From assembly GCA_023389035.1 (NCBI GenBank), contig JAEWFC010000030.1, forward strand, positions 496,001 through 560,000: a DNA stretch of 64,000 bases, given 5' to 3'. Numbering within the stretch: the first letter of the stretch is position 1; every line of letters starts with the position of its first letter. The notes beneath the pieces were generated by a model that was not told the origin of the DNA, ran no database searches, and was given only the letters and a program-made list of their open reading frames with translations. The position numbers and the translations under genes were made by a program. Positions 49,218-58,400 of this stretch are shown piece after piece. The DNA is from Acidobacteriota bacterium. Its GTDB lineage: Bacteria; Acidobacteriota; Blastocatellia; Pyrinomonadales; Pyrinomonadaceae.

Positions 49218-49301
49218 ATTGTAGGGGCAGCATCTATGGCTGCCCGCGTTCCAGTTGCCTGGGAAAGACAGACGGACCGGGCATTGCCCTGCCCCTACAA
49301 T
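49218..49301. mobile_element. Palindromic GTAGGGGCA-type element (MITE/REP-like)
   Basis: ATTGTAGGGGCAG (49218-49230) and CTGCCCCTACAAT (49289-49301) are perfect 13-bp inverted ends of an 84-bp element with internal GGCTGCCC/GGGCATTGCCC pairing. It lies between the convergent ends of holA and the next gene, where it may also act as a terminator. Similar GTAGGGGCA palindromes are common in many bacterial genomes. Confidence 0.75.
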
Positions 49302-49330
49302 TTCATTTGCGATGGTCGATCAGGTTGCGA

Positions 49331-50053
49331 CTAGATCGATTGCACGCCAAGTCCAATATTCAGGTAGTGATATAGGTCGTTGTAGTCGTGAAGTGCACGG
49401 TTCAGTATCAGCGGCAGCTGCTGGATGTCACCGGTGTTTACGACTAAATTGAGATTTCTTAAGAACGCTTCGTGTGCGTTCATCGTCGTTCCATTGTCTT
49501 CAAGCGAGACAAGGTACAGTCGCCGGCGTTCGGACGAGTACATCGCGTTCGCCTTTTGCTGGATGATCGCGGCTCCGCCGTATTCAGCCGCGAAATCGGG
49601 CGAGAAAATGACGATCTCGGTCTTGCCTTCCCTAAGTCGCTCATTCGCCTGTGCCGGGGTTTCGGCAATATAGACACGATAGCCGGCCTCGGCGAGTATC
49701 TTCGCAACCGGCTCCTTTTTCTCTCCTAAGCACAACAAGACCCGACGCGACTTGCTGCCGGCATCATCCTCATCGAGGGTCGATTTGCCTGACTGCAGAG
49801 CCGACAGCAGCGACCGCAGCGCTTTGTTGATCTCTGCCTGTGAACCGTTCTCGGCGGTCGAACCATCAGCAGCGGCCGCAGGCTGATTTGCTTCGAGCTG
49901 CTGGACGGTCGAGGACATAGCACCGCCTCGCGGATCTTTCATCGCCCGCAGCAGATTCTGGCAACGCGGACAGCGGACCGTGAAGTTCCCGCTCGGGATC
50001 TTCGACTCGTCGAGCTGTAGAGAGACTGAGCAGTTGTCGCAGCGAATTATCAT
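49331..50053 (-). CDS. Zinc-ribbon plus pseudo-receiver protein linked to pilT
   Basis: 240 residues. N-terminal MJ0042-type zinc ribbon with CxxC pairs (CDNCSV and CPRCQN, ~5-33), a Gln/Ala-rich linker, then from ~103 a receiver-like alpha/beta domain ('SRRVLLCLGEKKEPVAKILAEAGYRVYIAETPAQANERL', 'TEIVIFSPDFAAEYGG'). The usual phospho-acceptor aspartate after strand 3 is replaced (IFSPDF). It follows pilT by 34 bp on the same strand, so a role in pilus retraction control is possible but unproven. Confidence 0.8.
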   Translation of the reverse strand: MIIRCDNCSVSLQLDESKIPSGNFTVRCPRCQNLLRAMKDPRGGAMSSTVQQLEANQPAAAADGSTAENGSQAEINKALRSLLSALQSGKSTLDEDDAGSKSRRVLLCLGEKKEPVAKILAEAGYRVYIAETPAQANERLREGKTEIVIFSPDFAAEYGGAAIIQQKANAMYSSERRRLYLVSLEDNGTTMNAHEAFLRNLNLVVNTGDIQQLPLILNRALHDYNDLYHYLNIGLGVQSI

Positions 50054-50087
50054 AGCCGGAGTGTTCTTCTACTGATCGTGCGACCAG

Positions 50088-51305
50088 TTATTCCATCATA
50101 TCGAGCACTGAGTTTGAACTGCTCACCGCAGCCGCAGGTGCGACGGGTGAAGCAATGGCGGGAACTGCGGGGCGATTCAGATTGTTGTGATTGAGATAAT
50201 CTTCGGTTGACGAAAGGCCCTTTAGCTGCAACAAAAGATTGTTCTTGTTGGTTGCGTACGACAGGCCGTCGTCTAGGGTGATCACCTTATCCTCGACCAT
50301 TTTCTTGATAACGTTGTCGAAATCCTGCATGCCGTCTATCTCGCCGTCACGGATCGCGTCCAACAGGGTCTTTCCTTCGCTCTCGCCTTTTTCAATGTAC
50401 TCGCGCGTACGCGGATTTGATCTCATGATCTCGACCGCCGCGATGCGACCCTTTCCGTCAGCCCGCGGGATCAGCCGCTGCGAAACTATGTATCGAAATG
50501 TCTGAGCGAGACGGGTTCTGATTATCCTTTCCTCATTCTTTGGATAGAGCCCGATGATGCGGTCAATGGTCTTCGACGCATCAATGGTATGCAGGGTTGA
50601 AAGAACCAGGTGTCCGGTCTCGGCAGCTTCAAGGGCGATCTCTGCAGTCTCGAGGTCACGCATCTCGCCAACTAGTATCACTTTCGGCGCTTGACGCAAA
50701 GCAGCTCGCAAGGCCGAGGCGAAATCCTTTGTATCTGCACCGACTTCCCGCTGGTTGATCGTGCTCTTTTTGTGATTGTGGAGAAACTCGATCGGATCTT
50801 CGATCGTCACTATGTGATAGCTTTTGGTCTCGTTTATCCGGTCGATGATCGCCGCTAGCGTTGAGCTCTTTCCGGAACCGGTTGGGCCTGTCAGCAGAAC
50901 GACACCATTGCGGATCTCGCAAATGTCCTTCAACTGCATCGGCAGGTTCAGGTCCTCAAAACTCGGAATGTCATGCGGGATCACACGCATGACGATCGAG
51001 TAAGAGTTTCGCTGCTGAAATATATTTACGCGGAAACGGCATTTTCCGGGTAAAGCGTAGCTCAGATCGGCCGTGCGATATTTTGCAAGCTGCATCGCCG
51101 CTTCCGAGTTATCGCGGAGGATCGACATCGCGATCATCTCGGTCTGAAATGCAGATAATCTTCCCAGGCCTAAAGGCGTCGAGGGATAAAGCGTCCCGTT
51201 GATCTCGACCTGCGGTTTTTGGCCGCACGAAAAGTTCAGATCGCTCACGTTATCTGAAACGAGCAGCATTTGCTCAATGATCGGTGCTACATCCAGCAAA
51301 CTCAT
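50088..51305 (-). CDS. pilT: PilT-type twitching motility ATPase
   Basis: 405 residues. Secretion-ATPase family: Walker A GPTGSGKS (Lys146), Asp box 'HIVTIEDPIEFLH', 'ILVGEMRDLETAEIALEAAETGHLVLSTLHT' and the His box. These fit type IV pilus retraction ATPases. The C-terminus is an Ala/Pro-rich tail with 'VLDMME'. PilU cannot be excluded. Confidence 0.92.
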   Translation of the reverse strand: MSLLDVAPIIEQMLLVSDNVSDLNFSCGQKPQVEINGTLYPSTPLGLGRLSAFQTEMIAMSILRDNSEAAMQLAKYRTADLSYALPGKCRFRVNIFQQRNSYSIVMRVIPHDIPSFEDLNLPMQLKDICEIRNGVVLLTGPTGSGKSSTLAAIIDRINETKSYHIVTIEDPIEFLHNHKKSTINQREVGADTKDFASALRAALRQAPKVILVGEMRDLETAEIALEAAETGHLVLSTLHTIDASKTIDRIIGLYPKNEERIIRTRLAQTFRYIVSQRLIPRADGKGRIAAVEIMRSNPRTREYIEKGESEGKTLLDAIRDGEIDGMQDFDNVIKKMVEDKVITLDDGLSYATNKNNLLLQLKGLSSTEDYLNHNNLNRPAVPAIASPVAPAAAVSSSNSVLDMME

Positions 51306-51448
51306 CTGGCGGGTTACTCCTGGAAAGTTAACAAAAGGAAGGCTTTTTGGAAGCTAAACTAACCGCGACCGCATCGAGGCTTAGCGGTCAAGAAAGATTA
51401 TCGCGTAACTCGCTCGGGAAAAGCAAGAAATATTTTCAACAATGTTTA

Positions 51449-52060
51449 TTAGATCTCAAGGTAGGCCGCAACTATGTCCTGAATTGAACGATCCTTTTGA
51501 TGAAGACTGCTGATAACCGCGACAGAATCCGCTCCGGCGTCTATCACATCGCGGAGATTCCCGAGACCAATGCCGCCGATCGCCACCAACGGCAGATCTC
51601 CTACAATATCTCGAACGGCTCTCACGCCCTCAAGTCCAACAACCGGATCCGTGTCGGCTTTTGTTAGCGTTGGATAGACAGGTCCGATCGCGATGTAGTC
51701 AACCGGCTCAGCGAGCGCCGCTACAGCTTGTTCAACTGAGTGGGTCGACAGGCCAATGATCGCTTGCGGGCCCAGTATCTTTCTGGCTTCTGCGGGAGGC
51801 AGGTCATCCTGTCCTAGATGCACGCCGTGTGCACCGCCCACCAACGCAGCATCAACCCGGTCGTTCACAATTATCTTCGCCCCTGAGCGATCGGCGGCGG
51901 CGACCGAGCCGCGAACCGTATCGACCAATGCCTTCGTTCCCGCGTTCTTATCGCGGATCTGAATGAACGTCGCGCCGCCGCGGATCATCTGCTCGACTTG
52001 CTCAAGATGGGTCAAGGCTGCTGCTGCAGTTGTGATGGGATAGACCTTTGGAAGTTTCAA
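51449..52060 (-). CDS. thiE: Thiamine-phosphate synthase
   Basis: Couples HMP-PP and HET-P to thiamine phosphate. 203 residues: 'VYPIT', 'FIQIRDKNAGTKALVDTV', 'IIVNDRVDAALVGGAHGVHLGQDDLPPAEARKI', 'AIGPVYPTLTK', 'LVAIGGIGLGNLRDVIDAGADSVAVIS'. It starts 12 bp after rimI; no TPP riboswitch is seen in that gap. Confidence 0.95.
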   Translation of the reverse strand: MKLPKVYPITTAAAALTHLEQVEQMIRGGATFIQIRDKNAGTKALVDTVRGSVAAADRSGAKIIVNDRVDAALVGGAHGVHLGQDDLPPAEARKILGPQAIIGLSTHSVEQAVAALAEPVDYIAIGPVYPTLTKADTDPVVGLEGVRAVRDIVGDLPLVAIGGIGLGNLRDVIDAGADSVAVISSLHQKDRSIQDIVAAYLEI

Positions 52061-52072
52061 TCGAACATGCGG

Positions 52073-52606
52073 TCAGACCAATGACTTCATCATCAGGTAG
52101 CCGTCTTCTCCGTTGTTGTAATAGCGTGCGACACGCTGGACCACCATATATCCCGCGTTCGTATACAGCTCCTGCGCACGCAGGTTACTGACACGAACCT
52201 CAAGCATGATCGTCGAGATCGACTTTGCGGCCAATACACGGTCCAGATGCTGGAGCATGCGGCGGGCAATACCGCGGCGACGGTGCTCAGGTGCAACGCC
52301 CAGCGTCGTAATATGTGCGGCGCCATCCTGATTCATCAGGACGAACACGAAGCCGGCGATCGCACCTTCAGTAGTTTCGGCCATGTAGCTTAGGGCTCGG
52401 GGTTCATTCAAAAGATAGTTGAACGTGTGCTTGGAATAGTTTTCACCTTGGCGAAAGCATCGCAGGTTCAGGCGGGTGATCTCGGCAAGCCGCCGCTGCG
52501 TAACGGGTTTGATCGAGTATTCGGTAGGCTCGGCGGCAGTTATAGCTTCGGGCCGGACGATCGGCTCGGTAATAAAGAAATTCTTGATCGATTGAAAGAC
52601 TGCCAT
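52073..52606 (-). CDS. rimI: GNAT acetyltransferase, RimI-like
   Basis: 177 residues. GNAT motif A 'ITTLGVAPEHRRRGIARRMLQHL' (~100-122) binds acetyl-CoA; 'MLEVRVSNLRAQELYTNAGYMVVQRVARYYNNGEDGYLMMK' is typical of RimI, the N-terminal acetyltransferase of ribosomal protein S18. An extra ~35-residue N-terminus precedes the core. Between queA and thiE with 12-16-bp gaps. Confidence 0.87.
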   Translation of the reverse strand: MAVFQSIKNFFITEPIVRPEAITAAEPTEYSIKPVTQRRLAEITRLNLRCFRQGENYSKHTFNYLLNEPRALSYMAETTEGAIAGFVFVLMNQDGAAHITTLGVAPEHRRRGIARRMLQHLDRVLAAKSISTIMLEVRVSNLRAQELYTNAGYMVVQRVARYYNNGEDGYLMMKSLV

Positions 52607-52622
52607 TTCGATCTCGTGTCAG

Positions 52623-53660
52623 CTAACTGATGAACATGCAGTCGCCATAACTGTAGAAGCGGTATCCCTCGCCGATCGCATGTTCGTAAGCCCTCATTAT
52701 AAGGTCGTAGCCCGCGAATGTTGAAACTAATATCAGCAGTGAGCTCTGAGGCAGGTGAAAGTTCGTCAGCAACGCGTCTACTACGTTGAATTTGTAGCCC
52801 GGCAGTATCGTAATATCGGCCATCCTCCTGCCGGGCGTTATCGCCTCAAATTCACTGTAATTTGATTCGAGCGCTCGAGTGGTCGTTGTTCCGACCGCGA
52901 CGATACGCCTTCCCGCAGCTCTTGCCGCCTCGATCGCTTTTGCCGCTTCACTCGATATTTCATACTCCTCCGCAGCGACACGGTGTTCCTGCAGTTCCTC
53001 GACGCGAACTGGTTCGAATGTGCCGTAGCCCACGTGCAGCGTGATCTCTACTATTTCGACGCCCTTATCTCGCAGCTGTCGCAAGACCTCGTCCGTAAAG
53101 TGGAGTCCGGCAGTCGGCGCCGCGATCGCGCCGCGTTTTGCTGCATAGATGGTTTGATAGCGTTCGCGATCCTTGTCCGATTCATCCGCACCGCGGCGAA
53201 TGTATGGCGGTACCGGAGTCTTGCCGAACAGATCGATCGCCGCATCCAGAGGTCCCTCGCAGTCGAACCTAACGATCAGATGTCCATCGGGCATCTTTTC
53301 GAGCACTGTTGCGGAGAATCCGGGCCCGATATCGATACGCGTCCCATTCTTAAGGCGGCGGCCGGGCCGTGCAAGGCATTCCCAGTCGTTGTCCGCGATG
53401 GATCGTATCAGGAAAAGTTCGATCCTGGCGCCCGTCGCTGTTTTGCCGAATAACCTTGCCGGAAAAACGCGTGTGTTGTTCACGACCAGCAGATCGTCCG
53501 CCCGCAAACAGCTGACAACGTCTGAAAAGCGTTTATCTTCAAAGCTTTGGGCCCCTCGGTCGACCGCCATCATTCGTGATCCGGAACGATCGGCAAGCGG
53601 TTCTGAGGCAATTAGGTCGGGAGGAAGGTCAAAGCTGAGATCGGCGAGTGTTATCGACAC
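52623..53660 (-). CDS. queA: S-adenosylmethionine:tRNA ribosyltransferase-isomerase
   Basis: Makes epoxyqueuosine in tRNA from preQ1 using SAM. 345 residues: 'FDLPPDLIASEPLADRSGSRMM', 'DLLVVNNTRVFPARLFG', 'GAIAAPTAGLHFTDEVLRQL', 'LHVGYGTFEPVR', 'LTNFHLPQSSLLILVSTFAG'. First gene of a minus-strand unit queA-rimI-thiE; its start faces the divergent gene at 53832. Confidence 0.96.
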   Translation of the reverse strand: MSITLADLSFDLPPDLIASEPLADRSGSRMMAVDRGAQSFEDKRFSDVVSCLRADDLLVVNNTRVFPARLFGKTATGARIELFLIRSIADNDWECLARPGRRLKNGTRIDIGPGFSATVLEKMPDGHLIVRFDCEGPLDAAIDLFGKTPVPPYIRRGADESDKDRERYQTIYAAKRGAIAAPTAGLHFTDEVLRQLRDKGVEIVEITLHVGYGTFEPVRVEELQEHRVAAEEYEISSEAAKAIEAARAAGRRIVAVGTTTTRALESNYSEFEAITPGRRMADITILPGYKFNVVDALLTNFHLPQSSLLILVSTFAGYDLIMRAYEHAIGEGYRFYSYGDCMFIS

Positions 53661-53831
53661 AATAAGCGGTTGTAGCTGAACGGTTTACTGTTATAATGCC
53701 CGATACAGACGGCCAAAGACAAGAAGTATGAGCGGCAGAGTACCGCCGCCCTCGGATCTGCAGCAGTTCGTCGACTAACTAAAAGATCTTGACGTGACGA
53801 TCGAGGTTGAGAAAACACGGAGGAGCAAATT

Positions 53832-54875
53832 ATGAAACGAGAAAGGGTACTAAGAGGATCGCTGTTACTGTCTGCGATCGCTTTTGTTTTGTTGGGCGTG
53901 ACGTATAATGCCGACGCACAAGGACGGTATGTAGGTCGGTATTCACGAGCAGACGTTGATAACATCATTCGCCGGCTCGAGACCAGCGGGGACGATTTCC
54001 GCGACAACTTCAATCGTGAACTGAACCGCAGTAATCTGAACAACAGTCAAAAGAATACTTATCGACGACAGGTCGAGGCATTCGAAAATGCGACGGATCG
54101 GCTTCGCAGCCGGTTTAATAGCAATAACAACTGGTGGGAAAGCCGTTCGCAGGTGCAGGCACTCGTATCCAACGCACAGCCGCTGAACGTTACGATGAAC
54201 GCCATCCTTTTCCGCCGTAATATCGAGAGGCAGTGGAATCAGCTTCGTCAGGACATCAATACCCTGGCGGACACGTACGATCTTCCCGGTATTGCCGGCG
54301 GCGGATGGACAGGCGGACCCGGCAGCGGCGGCGGCGTGTTTCCTCCGGGCGGCGGAACAGCCACACGGCCTCCGGCATGGGCACAGGGAACATGGTATTG
54401 GATCCAGGGCTACGGCCGCACGATGAATATCGCTTCGAATGGACGCGTAACTCTGTATAACCAGGGTCGCACATCTTACGGCACGTATAATCGCGGAACA
54501 ATATTCGTCGATGGCATCAGCTCGACCGTACAGCGAAACGGCAGCAACATCCGCACGATCAATTCCGCAACAGGAGAGATCTCGGATTATTCGCGTAACG
54601 ATACGGGCATCGGCGGTGGAGGCGGTGGAGGCAACATTAGCCGGCCGCCAAGCTGGGCACGTGGAACCTGGTATTGGACCGGCGGCCCCGCTCGTCGAAT
54701 GGTGATCGAGAACGACGGACGAATTACCTTGTTCAATCAGGGCAGAACCTCGTTCGGTACCTATTACAACGGCACCATCACGATCGATGGCATCACGTCT
54801 ACCGTATCGCGTGCCGGTAATGGGATCCGCACGTATAACCAGGCGACGGGTGAAGTTTCCGACTATCGCCGTTAA
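53832..54875 (+). CDS. Secreted protein with duplicated Trp-rich module and Gly-rich linkers
   Basis: 347 residues, GGAGG upstream (ACACGGAGGAGC). Signal peptide ends near 'YNADAQ'. A helical domain (~35-155) is rich in Asn/Arg ('RSNLNNSQKNTYRRQVEAFENATDRL'). A Gly-rich linker follows, then two copies of a ~75-residue module (about 178-255 and 270-347), each starting RPP(A/S)WA-GTWYW, with 'GRxTLxNQGRTSxGTY' and 'IDGIxSTVxRxG' and ending 'TGExSDY'. The linkers are poly-Gly. Probably extracellular; no enzyme motif. I do not recognise the family. Confidence 0.85.
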   Translation: MKRERVLRGSLLLSAIAFVLLGVTYNADAQGRYVGRYSRADVDNIIRRLETSGDDFRDNFNRELNRSNLNNSQKNTYRRQVEAFENATDRLRSRFNSNNNWWESRSQVQALVSNAQPLNVTMNAILFRRNIERQWNQLRQDINTLADTYDLPGIAGGGWTGGPGSGGGVFPPGGGTATRPPAWAQGTWYWIQGYGRTMNIASNGRVTLYNQGRTSYGTYNRGTIFVDGISSTVQRNGSNIRTINSATGEISDYSRNDTGIGGGGGGGNISRPPSWARGTWYWTGGPARRMVIENDGRITLFNQGRTSFGTYYNGTITIDGITSTVSRAGNGIRTYNQATGEVSDYRR

Positions 54876-54899
54876 CGCCTGCAGCGCTCAAAATAGAAT

Positions 54900-54930
54900 G
54901 GCCGTCCGGAGATGATCCGGCGGCCTTTTT
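54900..54930 (+). terminator. Rho-independent terminator
   Basis: GGCCGTCCGG / CCGGCGGCC stem with one bulged T and loop AGATGAT, followed by TTTTT; located 25 bp after the stop of the secreted-protein gene. Confidence 0.88.
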
Positions 54931-55027
54931 CTTTTTGTTTGGTCGTGGGAGCAGCGATCTTCCGGTCCATCGTCAGTTGGCCGGTCGCTCTAACAAGTGG
55001 TTTAGACCGCCAGAATCGAGTGCAATG

Positions 55028-55229
55028 TTACGTGACAAAAGACAAATGTCACGTGACAAATTAGAAAAGTGCGCTAACAAATTAGAAATGTCTCGTGACA
55101 AATTACATATGTCTCGTGACAAATTACAAAAGTCTCCTGACAAATTACAAAAGTGCGCTAACAAATTAGAAAAGTGCGCTAACAAATTAGAAAAGTCACG
55201 TAACAAAAGAGATTTGTCACGTAACAAAT
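55028..55229. repeat. 21-bp tandem array 2 (ten TGACAAA-core units)
   Basis: TGACAAA/TAACAAA starts at 55033, 55054, 55075, 55096, 55117, 55138, 55159, 55180, 55201 and 55222, always exactly 21 bp apart. Units are TGACAAATTACAAAAGTCTCG-like, or TAACAAATTAGAAAAGTGCGC-like; TAACAAA mostly follows GCGC or CACG. TGTCACGTGACA at 55047-55058 is a perfect palindrome. The array occupies the space between a terminator (54930) and tRNA-Leu (55345). The same core and period occur at 24403-24608. The heptad reading frames through it are artefacts of a period divisible by three. Confidence 0.93.
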
Positions 55230-55344
55230 GACCATCTTAGCAGAAAGTTAGAGCGTGAAACCGTGTCAGATCCGTTAAAACACAGTCTTCGGTGCCAAAA
55301 AGCAAAAGCGGCCGTAAATAACGCCACCCGCTTCTGTTGATCTT

Positions 55345-55432
55345 TGGTGCCGGAGGTCGGACTCGAACCGACATGGGCGTTAAGCCCGCCAGATTTTGAG
55401 TCTGGTGCGTATACCAATTTCGCCACTCCGGC
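55345..55432 (-). tRNA. tRNA-Leu (anticodon CAA)
   Basis: Minus strand: acceptor GCCGGAG / CTCCGGC, anticodon stem CCAGA/TCTGG with loop CTCAAAA (CAA, reads UUG), long variable arm, T arm with GGTTCGAGTCC, discriminator A and encoded CCA (55345-55347). Confidence 0.96.
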
Positions 55433-55444
55433 TTGGAACTTTGA

Positions 55445-55473
55445 ATGATAAATGTCGGGAATGCCGACGTCAA
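55445..55473 (-). promoter_or_regulatory. Sigma-70-type promoter of tRNA-Leu
   Basis: On the minus strand: TTGACG (55473-55468), 17-bp spacer, TATCAT (55450-55445), 12 bases before the tRNA start. Confidence 0.75.
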
Positions 55474-55480
55474 GAAGCGA

Positions 55481-58400
55481 TCACGGTATCATGCGGCCCG
55501 GGATCGGCAGCTCGCCGGCTTGGCCGAATTGAGCCCCTCGGACCTCGCCGTTCTTACTTTGTATATAAAACCAGGTTTGATCTGATGGCCGGAACACGCC
55601 GATGTCAGCCTTGCCGTCACCGTCGAAGTCACCCTCGACCGGAATATCTCCCTGAGCCCCAAACGGCACCTGCACGAAACCGTAACTTGAGCGAAGGATG
55701 TACCAGGTCGCCTCTGCGGGACGGAAGACCGCGAGATCGGCCGTGCGGTCCCCGTCGAAATCGCCCGCAACAGGTATATCTCCCGCCTGTCCGAAACGTG
55801 CATACCGCACCTCACCGCCGCGAGAGCCGACAATATACCATTCGCCCGAACCCGGACGGAATATCGCAACGTCAGCCTGCCTATCGCCGTCGTGATCAGC
55901 CGGGATCGGAATGTCGCCAGCAACCCCGAATGTGACGGATGCAAGCCCGGCCGAAGAACGCAGCAGATACCAGACGCCCGTTGACGGACGATATACCGCG
56001 ATATCATCACGTCCGTCGCCATCGTAGTCGGTGGCCACTGGAATATCGCCTGATAAACCGAATCGCGAAACGTTTAGGGCTCCGTTCGAACTTCCCACGA
56101 CGTACCAGGTACCTTCTGACGGACGAAAGATAGATAGGTCCGCACGTCCGTCGCCGTCGTGATCCGCGTAAACGGGCATATCGCCGCTGCTTCCAAAGCT
56201 CGCCGCCGAAAGCGTCTGGTCGGAGCTTCTAAAGATACGCACATCAGGACGCTCCGGCGCATCGTTGTGATCGAAAAGCGAAAGATCGGTGCGGCCGTCA
56301 CCGTCAAAGTCGTATGGGGCAGCGATCTTGCTCGTTACCAGGCACGAACATTCATAACCATCGGTGACGCGAATGTCATCGATATACTGTCCCTCACGAA
56401 AGCCGCCGATATCGGTGCCGATCCGCCACCTGAGCCGCACTGTTCTCCCTTTAGCGGCAGCGGGAAGTTTGACGGCCGACTCAATGAAAATGGGCGTCTG
56501 CTCGATCCCGCTTCGCCCGGACCACCCGAACCTTCTCGCCAGCGGGTTGCTGCAGCACGCATCGATCATCCCGTCGTATCCGCCCGTTATGAAACGACCG
56601 CCGGCGTCGATAATGTCTTGCCAGCGCGTTGAGCCGATCTTTATCTCGAGTACAGAACCGTCGTAGAGCCGATTGCGCAGAAAAGTGCTCTCTATCTCGT
56701 ACCAGTTCGAAAACGACAGCTCGGCGTCGTCAGTTGTGATCTCAAATGGAGGCGACTCAAGCTCATTAACACCACGCTGCAGCGGTGCAGGCGAAAAGAC
56801 CGCGTTATTGCCTGAGGTCGTTCTGGCGGTAGCGGTTCGCCAGAGCTGATGATTCGGGCTGCTCGATGTGCTCCAACCCGCAGGCAGTGCCGGAGCGGTT
56901 ACCTGATCGAAATTCTCACGAAAGGCAACGGATCGCGTTCCGGTACGCAGCGGGATCTGCAATATTTCCAGCAGGTCGCTGCCGTCTCTGATCTCAAGCC
57001 GCAGAGTAATAAGTTCGCCGCACGCGGTACGCGGATCAATCGTAAAAGTGAATTCACGAGTTATTGGCGGCCCGCCGGCCGGAACCGCACCAAAGTGCTG
57101 GATCGGCCCTGGAAGTATCACGCCCGATCCGTCCAAGACGCGTGCCGTTAGGTCACCCGCGTCGCGTGCACCGCTATTTCGCAGCGAGATCGCCATCGTG
57201 ACCGTTTCGCCCGGTTCGGGAACGGAATTTATCGTGCAGCTCTCGGCAGTGAGCGAGTTTTCAAATACCACCGCCACAGGGATCGGTTCAAGTTGATAAG
57301 TCTCGACCCGGTCTTCGTTCGCGGCGAGCGTGATCGAACCTGTAAGCGTCCTGTACCCGTGTGCACTAACGGTAAGCGGATAAGAGCCTGGCAATGTCAG
57401 GAGCGGACCGAATGATCCGGCAGGTGAAGTGTGTCGGTCCATCGCTCCGAGCGTGATGGCGGCGTTTTCGACCGCGTCGCCGTTTGAGGCATTCGTAACG
57501 TTCCCACGGAATGTTGATCTCGGTGCAGCGTCGCATTCCGGAAATTTAAAATTTCCGATGCGGGTCAGCCATGTAAACTCGCTCTGCTCTTCGCTCTCCT
57601 GCGTATAATAGGCGTTCGTCATCCAGAACGTGCAGTCGTCCACCGGATCAACGCTCATCCCACTGTATTCGCCCCATCGCCAGCCGAAAGCCCTTTGAAC
57701 ACCGGTTCCCTCGACCAAATGCGCTTCCGGGCGAAATTCCCCGGGCGCGTCTGCCGCGAGGCGTCCGGAATACAAGACCGACGGTTCTTTCTCGTCTGTC
57801 ACATGGTTGTACTGAACGGCTAGATTCGACCGATGGTCCTGGGCCGCGGACGCGATCCACCGTGATTCGTGGCCGTTGCCGAGCGTCGCCTGCTCGTGCA
57901 CGGTGAATTGCCCGCCGCTTCGGCGCAGCTCATAGACTCGAACGCCTGCCCGGTAGACTTGGTCGACCGCTGTCATACGGACGGTCTGATTTGTCACAAG
58001 CGATTCGTGAGTGCCGTGATTGCGATAAGCAAGGCGATGATTTAGACGATCGCTCTGCGAATCAAGACGTTCGCCGGGCCACGGCTGTGCGATATCTGCA
58101 CGTCCGTCCGGGCTGGTCGGGTCGAACGCAGCGACCGCGATCGGGCTTTCCTGCCGCTCGATGAACGTCGAACGCTCCGGCTCGGCGAAATCTGCTCTAA
58201 AGTCGAAAACACGCAGAGCGTCCGCAGGATCACCGTATTCGGTCGCAGTGTACGACACAAAGATATTTGGCGTGCCCTCGGGCGGAGGACGAAGGCCGTC
58301 AAGATCCGATGGCAGCATTCCGCGGCGACGGATCGCGACCGGATCAGGCCGGCTGAAATATATGTATCCGGCCGTCGGATCTCCGGCGAGCATCTTCGCT

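Noticed and set aside
51306..51448. TPP riboswitch near thiE
   Set aside because: The gap is downstream of thiE on the minus strand, and upstream of thiE there are only 12 bp.
54935..55231. Heptad-repeat protein (DKLQKCANKLEK type) from array 2
   Set aside because: Same reason; begins inside the terminator region and has no RBS.
55217..55473. Small proteins reading SKPEWRNWYTHQTQNLAG and similar
   Set aside because: These are the well-known false frames through a tRNA-Leu gene.
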